This document shows positions 17,330 through 25,315 of a stretch of 64,000 nucleotides of DNA, piece after piece. The position numbers were made by a program, and so were the translations under genes. The notes beneath the pieces are model-generated. The model searched no databases. It had not been told where the DNA came from and was given only the letters and a program-made list of their open reading frames with translations. How positions within the stretch are numbered: position 1 is the first letter of the stretch; the number at the start of each line of letters is the position of its first letter. Source of the DNA: Photorhabdus sp. CRCIA-P01 (GTDB lineage: Bacteria; Pseudomonadota; Gammaproteobacteria; Enterobacterales; Enterobacteriaceae); NCBI RefSeq assembly GCF_003545805.1, contig NZ_NMQR01000018.1, positions 1-64,000 on the forward strand, given 5' to 3'.

Positions 17330-17428
17330 ATGATTTCTATATTTGTACGTTATCATCTTATTTGTTCTTGTAATATGCAAGCATGGTTTAATGTCGATCA
17401 CCGTATTTCTCATTTTTTCCCTGATTAG
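17330..17428 (+). CDS. tnaC: TnaC leader peptide
   Basis: A 32-codon open frame from ATG 17330 to TAG 17426-17428, too short for routine calling. Residues 19-31 read WFNVDHRISHFFP. Trp19, Asp23 and Pro31 keep exactly the spacing of Trp12, Asp16 and Pro24 in E. coli TnaC, the residues that make the ribosome stall when free tryptophan is bound. A single Asp codon follows the critical Pro before the stop, whereas E. coli TnaC ends at the Pro. AGGGA lies about 13 bases before the ATG. The stalled ribosome should block Rho access and let transcription continue into tnaA. The roughly 120-base spacer to tnaA fits this model. Confidence 0.92.
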   Translation: MISIFVRYHLICSCNMQAWFNVDHRISHFFPD

Positions 17429-17552
17429 TTGTTCTGGTTATATTTAAAATTAAATCTTGTAATCACTATATTTATTCTGGCGTATTTCTGGTTGTTTTTG
17501 GAAATTTGTCTGAATTATGCAGTATAGCCAACTATTGGATAAAAAAATATAT

Positions 17553-18953
17553 ATGAAACGTATTCCAGAACCTTTCCGTATTAAAATGGTAGAAAATATT
17601 CGTATGACTACCCGTGCCGAACGTGAAAAAGCATTAGCAGAAGCCGGATATAATCCATTCCTATTACCCAGTGACGCGGTTTATATTGATTTGCTGACAG
17701 ATTCTGGCACTGGAGCAATGAGTGATCGCCAGTGGGCGGGGATGATGATGGGGGATGAAGCTTATGCAGGTTCCCGTAACTATTATCATCTATGTGATAA
17801 AGTTAATGAATTAATTGGCTACCAATATACTATTCCGACCCATCAAGGGCGTGGAGCGGAGCAGATTTTATTTCCGACATTAATTGCTCGGAAAAAAGCA
17901 CAAGGTGGTGCAACGCATCCGGTGTTTATTTCTAATTTCCATTTTGATACGACAGCGGCTCATGTTGAATTAAATGGCGCGAAAGCGATTAATGTTGTTA
18001 CACCAAAAGCCTTTGATACCACCACCTATTATGAGTGGAAAGGCGATTTTGATATTGATGAATTGAAAAAAACGATAGCGGAACATGGCGCTGATAATAT
18101 TGTTGCGATTATTACAACCGTTACCTGTAACAGCTCCGGTGGTCAGCCTATCTCTATTGCTAATATGAGCGCTGTGTATGAAATAGCAAAGCAACATGAT
18201 ATTCCTGTGGTGATTGATTCAGCCCGTTTCTGTGAAAATGCTTGGTTTATTAAGCAAAGAGAAAAGGGCTATGAAAATAAATCTGTTAAGCAGATTGTCA
18301 AGGAGATGTATCAATATGGCGATATGTTAACAATGTCAGCTAAAAAAGACCCCTTGGTCAATATTGGTGGTCTTTGCTGTTTCCGTGATGATGAAGAGCT
18401 CTTTAATGAAGTGCGTACCCGCTGTGTGCCAATGGAAGGATTTGTGACTTATGGCGGTCTCGCCGGACGCGATATGGAGGCATTGGCAATTGGTCTTGAA
18501 GAGGGGATGAATGAGGATTATCTGGCATATCGTATTAATCAGGTGGCTTATTTAGGTAATAGATTAAGAGATGCAGGTATTCCCATTCAATATCCAACCG
18601 GTGGTCATGCTGTATTTGTTGATGCTAAATTATTATTACCGCATATTCCGGGGGAACAATTCCCTGCTCATGCATTGAATAATGAATTATATTTGGAGGC
18701 GGGAATAAGAAGTGTGGAAATTGGTTCTTTGTTATTAGGTCGTGATCCAAAAACGGGAAAACAGAAACCATCACCAATGGAACTTTTGCGATTAACTATT
18801 CCTCGACGCGTCTATACTAATGATCATATGGATTATGTTGTAGAAGCTTTTATTTCTTTAAAGGAGCGAATTCCTCAGATTAAAGGATTAATGTTTACTT
18901 ATGAGCCATCCGTATTACGACATTTTGTTGCAAGATTAAAACCAATTAAATAA
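17553..18953 (+). CDS. tnaA: Tryptophanase
   Basis: A PLP-dependent lyase that splits tryptophan into indole, pyruvate and ammonia in the cytoplasm. The [14 protein letters not shown] start at 17553 matches known TnaA; an in-frame ATG at 17517 lacks support. Length is 466 residues against about 471 in E. coli. THQGRGAEQ, the FHFDTT region and the [13 protein letters not shown] block (PLP-binding lysine region) are diagnostic, and the C-terminal RLTIPRRVY is conserved. It is controlled by the TnaC leader and the CRP site upstream, and is followed by an ERIC copy and the permease gene. Indole made here could serve as a signal in the insect or nematode host; that is inference. Confidence 0.97.
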   Translation: MKRIPEPFRIKMVENIRMTTRAEREKALAEAGYNPFLLPSDAVYIDLLTDSGTGAMSDRQWAGMMMGDEAYAGSRNYYHLCDKVNELIGYQYTIPTHQGRGAEQILFPTLIARKKAQGGATHPVFISNFHFDTTAAHVELNGAKAINVVTPKAFDTTTYYEWKGDFDIDELKKTIAEHGADNIVAIITTVTCNSSGGQPISIANMSAVYEIAKQHDIPVVIDSARFCENAWFIKQREKGYENKSVKQIVKEMYQYGDMLTMSAKKDPLVNIGGLCCFRDDEELFNEVRTRCVPMEGFVTYGGLAGRDMEALAIGLEEGMNEDYLAYRINQVAYLGNRLRDAGIPIQYPTGGHAVFVDAKLLLPHIPGEQFPAHALNNELYLEAGIRSVEIGSLLLGRDPKTGKQKPSPMELLRLTIPRRVYTNDHMDYVVEAFISLKERIPQIKGLMFTYEPSVLRHFVARLKPIK

Positions 18954-19008
18954 TAATAATCGGGGTGCTCCTTATTTAAGAGCATCCCAAATTTTACTGC
19001 TTATCATA

Positions 19009-19135
19009 TATACCCTATGGATTTCAAGATGCATCGCGACGGCAAGGGAGTGAATTCCCGGGAGCATAGCTAACTATGTGACCGGGGTGAATGAGCGCAG
19101 CCAACAAAGAGGCAACTTGAAGGATAACGGGTATA
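19009..19135 (+). repeat. ERIC element, copy 4, between tnaA and tnaB
   Basis: About 127 bases from TATACCCTATGG to GGGTATA. This copy is more diverged than the other four (GATGCATCGCGACGG, ACCGGGGTGAATGAGCGCAGCC) and is closer to the general ERIC consensus. It ends 22 bases before the tnaB start codon, so it is transcribed inside the operon. Confidence 0.9.
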
Positions 19136-19157
19136 AAGCCACGCTAGGGTAACATAT

Positions 19158-20402
19158 ATGGCTACTTTGCCGATAAAAAAATCGTCTCCATCTTTATTTG
19201 GCGGCGCTATGATCATTGGTGGAACGATTATTGGTGCGGGCATGTTTTCCTTACCGGTTGTCATGTCAGGAGCATGGTTTTTCTGGTCAATTGCCACTTT
19301 GATTTTTACCTGGTTTTGCATGTTGCATTCAGGATTAATGATATTGGAAGCCAATCTTAATTATCGAATTGGTTCAAGTTTCAGTACCATCACAAAAGAT
19401 CTGTTGGGCAATGGCTGGAATATCATTAATGGTATTACCCTTGCTTTTGTTTTATATATACTGACTTACGCTTATATTTCCGCTAGTGGATCGATTATTC
19501 AACATGCTATGCGGGAGGTATCGATAGATTTTTCACCTGGGTTTGCTGGTTTTTTATTTGCTTTTGTTGTTGCATTTATTGTTTGGTTAAGTACGAAAAC
19601 TGTCAGCCGGATAACATCAATTATTCTTGGTGCTAAGGTATTAACTTTCTTTATGACGTTTGGTGGTTTGGTTTATAACGTTAAACCAACGGTATTGTTT
19701 AATACAATTGAAGTAAATCCGACTTACTGGCCTTATGTATTAATGACTTTACCTTTCTGCCTGGCCTCCTTTGGATATCATGGCAATGTTCCTAGCCTGA
19801 TGAAATATTATGGAAAAGAGCCAGAAAAAATAAAGAGATGCCTGTTTATTGGGACATCAATGGCCTTGGTGCTTTATTTGATTTGGTTGATTGGAACAAT
19901 GGGAAATATTTCCCGGCATGATTTTGTCGAAATCATAGCAAAAGGAGGCAATATTGATGTTTTGGTTCAATCATTAAGTGGAGGATTGAACAGTTCTGCT
20001 CTGGGCTTATTATTGACTCTTTTTTCTAACTTTGCGGTTGCCAGCTCATTCCTTGGTGTCACGCTTGGATTGTTCGATTACTTGGCTGATCTGCTTAAAT
20101 TTGATGATACCAAGCTAGGGCGCTTTAAAACGGCATTAGTGACATTTCTTCCGCCAATGGTTGGTGGAATGATTTATCCGAATGGTTTTATTCATGCGAT
20201 TGGTTTTGCTGGCCTTGCTGCAACAGTTTGGGCTGCTATCGTTCCCGTATTACTTGCCAGAGCATCCCGTAAACGATTTGGTAGCCCTATGTATCGAGTT
20301 TGGGGAGGTAATGTGATGCTCGGCTTGATTTTGCTATTTGGCGTACTCAATGCTGCTGCCCATATCTTATCAAGTTTTAACCTGCTGCCCGTTTATTCAT
20401 AA
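19158..20402 (+). CDS. tnaB: Low-affinity tryptophan permease
   Basis: A 414-residue inner-membrane carrier of the aromatic amino acid permease family (TnaB/Mtr/TyrP). The N-terminal [24 protein letters not shown] is the family signature, and about eleven hydrophobic segments follow. [15 protein letters not shown] is another conserved block. It imports tryptophan for TnaA. It lies about 200 bases after tnaA, with an ERIC copy in the gap. Position after tnaA supports TnaB rather than Mtr or TyrP. It is followed directly by a GC-rich hairpin. Confidence 0.92.
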   Translation: MATLPIKKSSPSLFGGAMIIGGTIIGAGMFSLPVVMSGAWFFWSIATLIFTWFCMLHSGLMILEANLNYRIGSSFSTITKDLLGNGWNIINGITLAFVLYILTYAYISASGSIIQHAMREVSIDFSPGFAGFLFAFVVAFIVWLSTKTVSRITSIILGAKVLTFFMTFGGLVYNVKPTVLFNTIEVNPTYWPYVLMTLPFCLASFGYHGNVPSLMKYYGKEPEKIKRCLFIGTSMALVLYLIWLIGTMGNISRHDFVEIIAKGGNIDVLVQSLSGGLNSSALGLLLTLFSNFAVASSFLGVTLGLFDYLADLLKFDDTKLGRFKTALVTFLPPMVGGMIYPNGFIHAIGFAGLAATVWAAIVPVLLARASRKRFGSPMYRVWGGNVMLGLILLFGVLNAAAHILSSFNLLPVYS

Positions 20403-20431
20403 AAAAACTCCTGCGGTGGGGGCCGCAGGAG
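20401..20431. terminator. GC-rich hairpin after tnaB
   Basis: Stem CTCCTGCGG (20408-20416) with CCGCAGGAG (about 20423-20431). A run of seven A precedes it on the plus strand, so on the minus strand it is a textbook terminator with a U-tract. No intact minus-strand gene lies just upstream of it on that strand, so it probably works for tnaB from the plus side or is a leftover of an older minus-strand gene. Confidence 0.7.
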
Positions 20432-20749
20432 CCTGGTGTTGACGGAAATAAGCTCCGAAAGGGAGAAAACAAAGCCGGTATGTTTATGTTTTAATTTAGT
20501 TTGTTAACTCCTAACGTCTTACAGCAGGGTTATTAACAGGAAGTTCTTATGGCTTCCCTTTAGAACACGAATAGTTAACTGCTTTAATTTCTTTTAGTAC
20601 AACGTCCTGACAGACACATCGTAAATTCATCACTGATAGAACAATAGCATTAGAATGCCCTCTTTTGGCAACTTTTTGCCTAGTCATTAATTAGTTGTAT
20701 ATAATCTTTCAGTGTCAGTGTTGTTTTTGCAACGGTATTATCGCCGGTG
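20432..20749. other. Gene-free stretch downstream of the tna operon
   Basis: About 320 bases with no supportable gene or clear RNA. It may hold debris of the decaying minus-strand locus that follows. Confidence 0.4.
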
Positions 20750-21236
20750 CTAAGCCATCATTTGCCGGTACTCGTCAATCACCTGTTGGCAAAAATCAAG
20801 TGAATTCACATGATGAGGGCTTTTAATGAGTTGTCTATTTTCCGTTTTTATCAAGGTAGCGTCAAAGGCATTGATAAGTGCTTGATTAGGTGCGCATCAA
20901 TGTTACTTGCGAATTGTGACGGTAAAATTGCCTGTATTTGTAGCGTTCCGGGATAGAATTCAGATGACCGAAATTCACTATATCCAACGCTTCGTAAGAG
21001 CTGATATAAGGTATCCGCGTGCGAGCTATTGTCCCCAGACGGTCAGCGTCACAGGCAAGAACACAAGCCAAACAGATAGTCACGGATTTCAATGGTAGTG
21101 AGCCAGGTTGAGTAGTCAAACCCACAGTTCGAACGGCAAGGCCAGCTTTTTTGATCAGATCCTTGACGTAGAAAACTTCTGCGCGCTTGGTATCAAAAAT
21201 AGTCGCGATATAAACATAGCCTTGACTTTTTTTCAT
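20750..21236 (-). pseudogene. Tm-1-like/UPF0261 gene with internal deletions
   Basis: The frame starting at 21236 begins KKSQGYVYIAT and DTKRAEVFYVKDLIKKAG, the N-terminus of Tm-1-like ATP-binding (UPF0261) proteins of about 400 residues. After about 50 residues it jumps to IPYISSYEALDIVNFGH and FYRHNSQVTLMRT, which belong near the C-terminal third of full-length members. A second break in another frame leads to NQALINAFDATL and PHHVNSLDFCQQVIDEY, the normal C-terminal end, stopping at 20750. So an in-frame deletion of roughly 200 codons and a second smaller deletion with a frameshift have removed most of the gene. The family is usually linked with a phosphoenolpyruvate-hydrolase-like partner and a TetR gene; only the TetR gene survives here. 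Confidence 0.72.
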
Positions 21237-21466
21237 TATAATTATGGATACTTCCCTGATGCCGACTACTCATTCATGGACAGATTATAGTCAACATGAG
21301 ATTCAAGTATCACTGTTATATTACCAAATTGAGACTGTCATCTCATTTTATCCATAAATAAATTGAATCAATTTGGTCGTTTTGTAGATGGTTGAGTAGA
21401 GTGATGATAGCGAAAAAATATTTTAACCATAAGTGTTAATGTTGCGATTTTTATTGTGAAAGAGTT

Positions 21467-22096
21467 ATGGCAATGATGGACTCGAAGACGAAAACTCATT
21501 TTACTGGTACTCGGAAAAAAACTTATACATTGTTAATAAATGCGGCGCTGGAACTTTTTGAACAGAGAGCGATACCTTCGGTTTCTGAATTGGCAATGCA
21601 TACTGGTGTTTCCAGAGCAACGGCATATCGCTATTTTCCGACTCAAAGTGATTTAATTGATGCCATTGTTGGCGCCAGCCTTGGGCCGATCCTCACCTGG
21701 AAGCCTGCTAGTGAAAAGACCGAGGAGCGGATTACTGAGTTGTTGGATTTTGCCTATCCTCGAATGTTTCAACACGAAGGCGTATTGCGAGCTGCTCTGT
21801 TAGTTTCCTTGCAACAATGGGTTCAGGGATGTTTATCCGAGGATAAGCAGGAAAAGAAACTGGTACGTGGGCATCGTAAAGATATCCTGGCAATGGTTGT
21901 TGAACCATTAAAAGGGCATTTTCCGCCGGATACTTTGGAAAATGTTATTCGGTCTTTTTCCTTGATTTATGGCTCGGAAGTCTTTTTGGTGATGAAAGAT
22001 ATCTGGCGGATGGATAATGCGGAAATTATTGAAATCACTAAATGGATGGCAAAAGCGATAATTAATCAAGCGCACAGAGATTCTGAGTCAGCCTGA
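21467..22096 (+). CDS. TetR-family transcriptional regulator
   Basis: A 209-residue protein with an N-terminal helix-turn-helix: LLINAALELFEQ, SVSELAMHTGVSRATAYRYFPTQSDLIDAIV is the standard TetR DNA-binding pattern. The C-terminal 140 residues form a helical ligand-binding domain without a recognised signature. It is divergent from the broken UPF0261 gene, which was probably its target, so it may now be an orphan. The start ATG at 21467 follows AAAGAG, and the frame is intact. Confidence 0.88.
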   Translation: MAMMDSKTKTHFTGTRKKTYTLLINAALELFEQRAIPSVSELAMHTGVSRATAYRYFPTQSDLIDAIVGASLGPILTWKPASEKTEERITELLDFAYPRMFQHEGVLRAALLVSLQQWVQGCLSEDKQEKKLVRGHRKDILAMVVEPLKGHFPPDTLENVIRSFSLIYGSEVFLVMKDIWRMDNAEIIEITKWMAKAIINQAHRDSESA

Positions 22097-22187
22097 TTTT
22101 TGTCATTCGTTTAGTCATAAGGCGTTATTTACTGACTTTCTTAGAATGGATATTTGTCTATGTTTTATATAACTTGCGGTTATTCCT

Positions 22188-22334
22188 ATGCAAAATATTC
22201 CTGTTTATGATGATGTCATTGCTGCCGACCACCAAATAAGTCAATCACTGCGAGGCCAAAGGGTGGGGATTATTATCAGTGGCGGTGATATGGATATCGA
22301 ACGTTACTGCACTTTGCTAGCAAAACAACCTTAG
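22188..22334 (+). pseudogene. C-terminal fragment of a threonine-dehydratase-like PLP enzyme
   Basis: A 48-codon stretch reading IPVYDDVIAAD, then LRGQRVGIIISGGDMDIERY and LLAKQP before a stop. VGIIISGGN/D with the following D-x-x-R/E is the end of fold-type II PLP enzymes such as catabolic threonine dehydratase. The first 270 or so residues are absent, so this is a remnant. It adds to the picture of a decayed locus on both sides of the TetR gene. Confidence 0.65.
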
Positions 22335-22743
22335 ATGTAGTAGTCACGCAGAAAGGGCTATTGGTATTTGCAGAACTTATAATAGATGTTTTGCAGTGTA
22401 ATTATTGTTTTTCAGTTATTGATTTTTGTATTTAAATATTAACTGTGGGGCTAATATTATATATTATCCACTACATATTTTATGTTAATATTTAGCTATG
22501 TTATATTTCAATTAATATATGTTATGCTTATCATATCTATCCTAATTGATTGTTAATCCATCAGAATGGATTGTGTAATATATATTTTTTTCTGCATTTT
22601 ATCGCTAAGCTAGAAATATAGAGCATAAATATCTACTATTCTGATTATTACTTTCACGTTGAGGTAATATAATAGCAGTAGCTATTGTTTAAAATTTTTT
22701 CTCTAATAACATAACTTTTATGACGTCTAAAATAGGTAATTAT
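22335..22743. other. AT-rich region upstream of the toxin locus
   Basis: About 400 bases of AT-rich sequence with no supportable gene. It must contain the promoter of the P47-like gene; no specific operator was recognised. Confidence 0.45.
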
Positions 22744-25056
22744 ATGACCACAGAAAATAGCATTATTGATGATTTTGACGGTAAAACGAAGACTCTTGGA
22801 TGGGATATTATTGCTGCCTATGATAGAGATAAAATAAATATGCTGTTTGAACAGCAATATGTGCGAAAAGTGAGTGAAGGTACACATTTTTCGCCTATTT
22901 TCTGGGAAAATAAAAAGATAAAATTTGACAACTTGATATTAGGAGTGCCATTAATTTCCTTTGAAAATTCATCAATTGAAAGTTCTCAGGCAATGGTAAA
23001 ATTAAATTTTATTTCTGGCACGATAGTAGAGTTTTATGATGATGGTAGAGTAAAGAATTACCAAAGAATTACGCCGAATAATGATTACCATATAACCATA
23101 ACTGTTGACTTGATTGCGGCAACAGGATCTGTTGGTGATGATGGTAAAGTTGTCGTTGAGTTTAAAAAAGGGACTTTGGGGGAAGTTAATGTTATTGACA
23201 ATGCGCCAGCAGAAGTAAAAGAGTATTTCCGTAATTTGCTCAAGGATAGTAATGTCACTTATGAGTTAGGTATCTTGAAGTTGAATAATTCGGATGAGTT
23301 AGTGCCGAAAATGTTTAAAATCAGAACGCAACCTGCACCCGGTGCTAATTTATATGGTTCTGATAATTATGGTCATGGTGCGGTGTTGTTATTTATTGCA
23401 ACAAACTATAATCCTAATGGCGGAGCATTGCCAACTAACTCAAGTAATTTTCCTTATTTGATACCGGATAATCGTTCTGCGGTGTTAATTATCAGTAATA
23501 AGACACTTTTTGAGAATATCCTTAAGCCCCAATATGAATATTTATTACCTAGCCCAACGGGTGTAAATTTAGAATTGGTCAAGATTGATAGCCAGAAAGA
23601 TGACTCAGCTAGCTATTTGAATATAACAAGCGGGCATGCTGAGAGCAAGGAACCTGTAAAATATGAAGGAGGGGGGTATACAGTATGGACGGGATTGGTG
23701 AAATATCATGATAACAGTAATATGTGGTTAGAGAACGCCAAGATCCCCTATTCAGGAATGCATATTAAACCAAGCAAGGAAAAAATTGTCTTTGCTGGGG
23801 CGGATAATGATGGCCACTCTCATCATTTTACCCAACCAGTTGGTATTCTTTACAGTTCTCCAATAAGCGGTGGTTGGTACGAGTCTAAAATTAATTTTTA
23901 TATTGATGGCTCGATAGATATTACGCCTTATGTAAAATCTAATGATGAGATTGAATTAACGTTAAATAATAGAATGAGCGTCAGATATGACAAACAAGAT
24001 GAACCTGTTTGGACAATACACTTTTACCCTAAAGAAAAGTTTATTAATATAACAGCAGAAACTATTAAAGGTGTTGTTGAGGATAATTTATCCAATGTTG
24101 CAAAGATTAAATTAGACAGCATTAGTCTATTTGCAGTTAATCACCTTCTATTCCCTGAAAGCAATTATCTTGAGTTTGATAAAGTGTATGTGCCCGGAGA
24201 TATGGTGCTATTTGGTGATATTTCTCCAACATCAACCGCTTTTAAAATCAATGATCTTCAATTAACGATGTCAGTGAAGACTAAGCATAAATTTACAACC
24301 AATACCAATGCAACGGTAAATTGGTCTATTACTCCAGCGGAATTGGGGAGTATTGATGCGAATACGGGGGATTACACAGCACCGACTAAGATAAAAGGGA
24401 ATAGCCAAGTTGTGACAATTACTGCGACAGACGCTAAAACAAACGCTAAAGCTTCAGCGGTTGTAACTCTGTTGCCTTCCTCAGTATCGGTTAGCCCTTC
24501 TTTCGTTGTTATCAATGAAAATGATGTTAATAAGAATGTCAATTTTACTGTTTATGGTAATAAGAAAGTGAATTGGAGTGTGGAAACGGGTACTGTCTAT
24601 GGTGTTGTTGATGCGAATGGCAAATATACTCCTCCGGCTTCTTTTCCGGCCGGATATAATATGGTTACGGTGACGGCTGTTGCTGATAATGGCGATTTAG
24701 ATAAAGTGAATATTTTGCTTATCAGTAAAAACACGCAAGCTGAGTTCAGGATTGATCCTAGCTATAGCAGAGATTCATTAATACCAGATGGAAATATAGA
24801 TTTTTCTTCTACAGGTAACTCAGATTTTTCTCCAAGTGAATGGAGCCTTATGCCAGAAAGAGGAGATATTAAGGTAGGGAAACCCGAAATTGTAGGAAAA
24901 GATGAGTTTGATAATCCTATCGAAAAATATACTGCAACTTATACTGCGCCAAGTGATATTACGCGTTCAGAAATTGTTTTACTCAGAGTGACACATAAAA
25001 ATAAACCCAATCGTGCGGGATATGCTCTGATTACACTTGAGCCGAAAATCAGTTAA
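22744..25056 (+). CDS. P47/OrfX-like (TULIP-type) protein with C-terminal Ig-like repeats
   Basis: ATG 22744 is preferred over 22720 because AGGT lies about eight bases before it; the product is 770 residues. There is no signal peptide. The N-terminus contains LGWDIIAAYDRDKINMLFEQ, the opening expected of P47/OrfX proteins, whose TULIP fold binds lipids. That match is by eye and moderate. The last 260 residues look like three Ig-like (Big-type) modules, each with a WS-I/V or WSL strand followed by a TYTAP, DYTAP or KYTPP turn, such as VNWSITPAELGSIDANTG. The central part is beta-rich and unrecognised. It sits 260 bases before a Tc-type A subunit with an ERIC copy between. P47/OrfX genes accompany toxin genes elsewhere, so a role in toxin action or delivery is plausible. 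Confidence 0.55.
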   Translation: MTTENSIIDDFDGKTKTLGWDIIAAYDRDKINMLFEQQYVRKVSEGTHFSPIFWENKKIKFDNLILGVPLISFENSSIESSQAMVKLNFISGTIVEFYDDGRVKNYQRITPNNDYHITITVDLIAATGSVGDDGKVVVEFKKGTLGEVNVIDNAPAEVKEYFRNLLKDSNVTYELGILKLNNSDELVPKMFKIRTQPAPGANLYGSDNYGHGAVLLFIATNYNPNGGALPTNSSNFPYLIPDNRSAVLIISNKTLFENILKPQYEYLLPSPTGVNLELVKIDSQKDDSASYLNITSGHAESKEPVKYEGGGYTVWTGLVKYHDNSNMWLENAKIPYSGMHIKPSKEKIVFAGADNDGHSHHFTQPVGILYSSPISGGWYESKINFYIDGSIDITPYVKSNDEIELTLNNRMSVRYDKQDEPVWTIHFYPKEKFINITAETIKGVVEDNLSNVAKIKLDSISLFAVNHLLFPESNYLEFDKVYVPGDMVLFGDISPTSTAFKINDLQLTMSVKTKHKFTTNTNATVNWSITPAELGSIDANTGDYTAPTKIKGNSQVVTITATDAKTNAKASAVVTLLPSSVSVSPSFVVINENDVNKNVNFTVYGNKKVNWSVETGTVYGVVDANGKYTPPASFPAGYNMVTVTAVADNGDLDKVNILLISKNTQAEFRIDPSYSRDSLIPDGNIDFSSTGNSDFSPSEWSLMPERGDIKVGKPEIVGKDEFDNPIEKYTATYTAPSDITRSEIVLLRVTHKNKPNRAGYALITLEPKIS

Positions 25057-25160
25057 TAATTAGCTACTCTTAATAACTACCAGATGATGCAATAAACTCC
25101 TTATTGTTTATTGCATCTCTATTTTTAAATCTATTATTTTTGTTAGACAAAATACCCATC

Positions 25161-25289
25161 TATACCTAATAGATTTCGAGTTGCAGCGCGGCGGCAAGTG
25201 AACGAATCCCCAGGAGCATAGACAACTATGTGACTGGGGTGAGTGAAAGCAGCCAACAAAGCAGCAGCTTGAAAGATGAAGGGTATATA
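25161..25289 (+). repeat. ERIC element, copy 5
   Basis: About 129 bases from TATACCTAATAG to AGGGTATATAT, nearly identical to copy 2. It ends 27 bases before the start codon of the Tc A1 gene. Confidence 0.92.
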
Positions 25290-25315
25290 TATTTCAAATA
25301 AATAAAGGCGATTCT

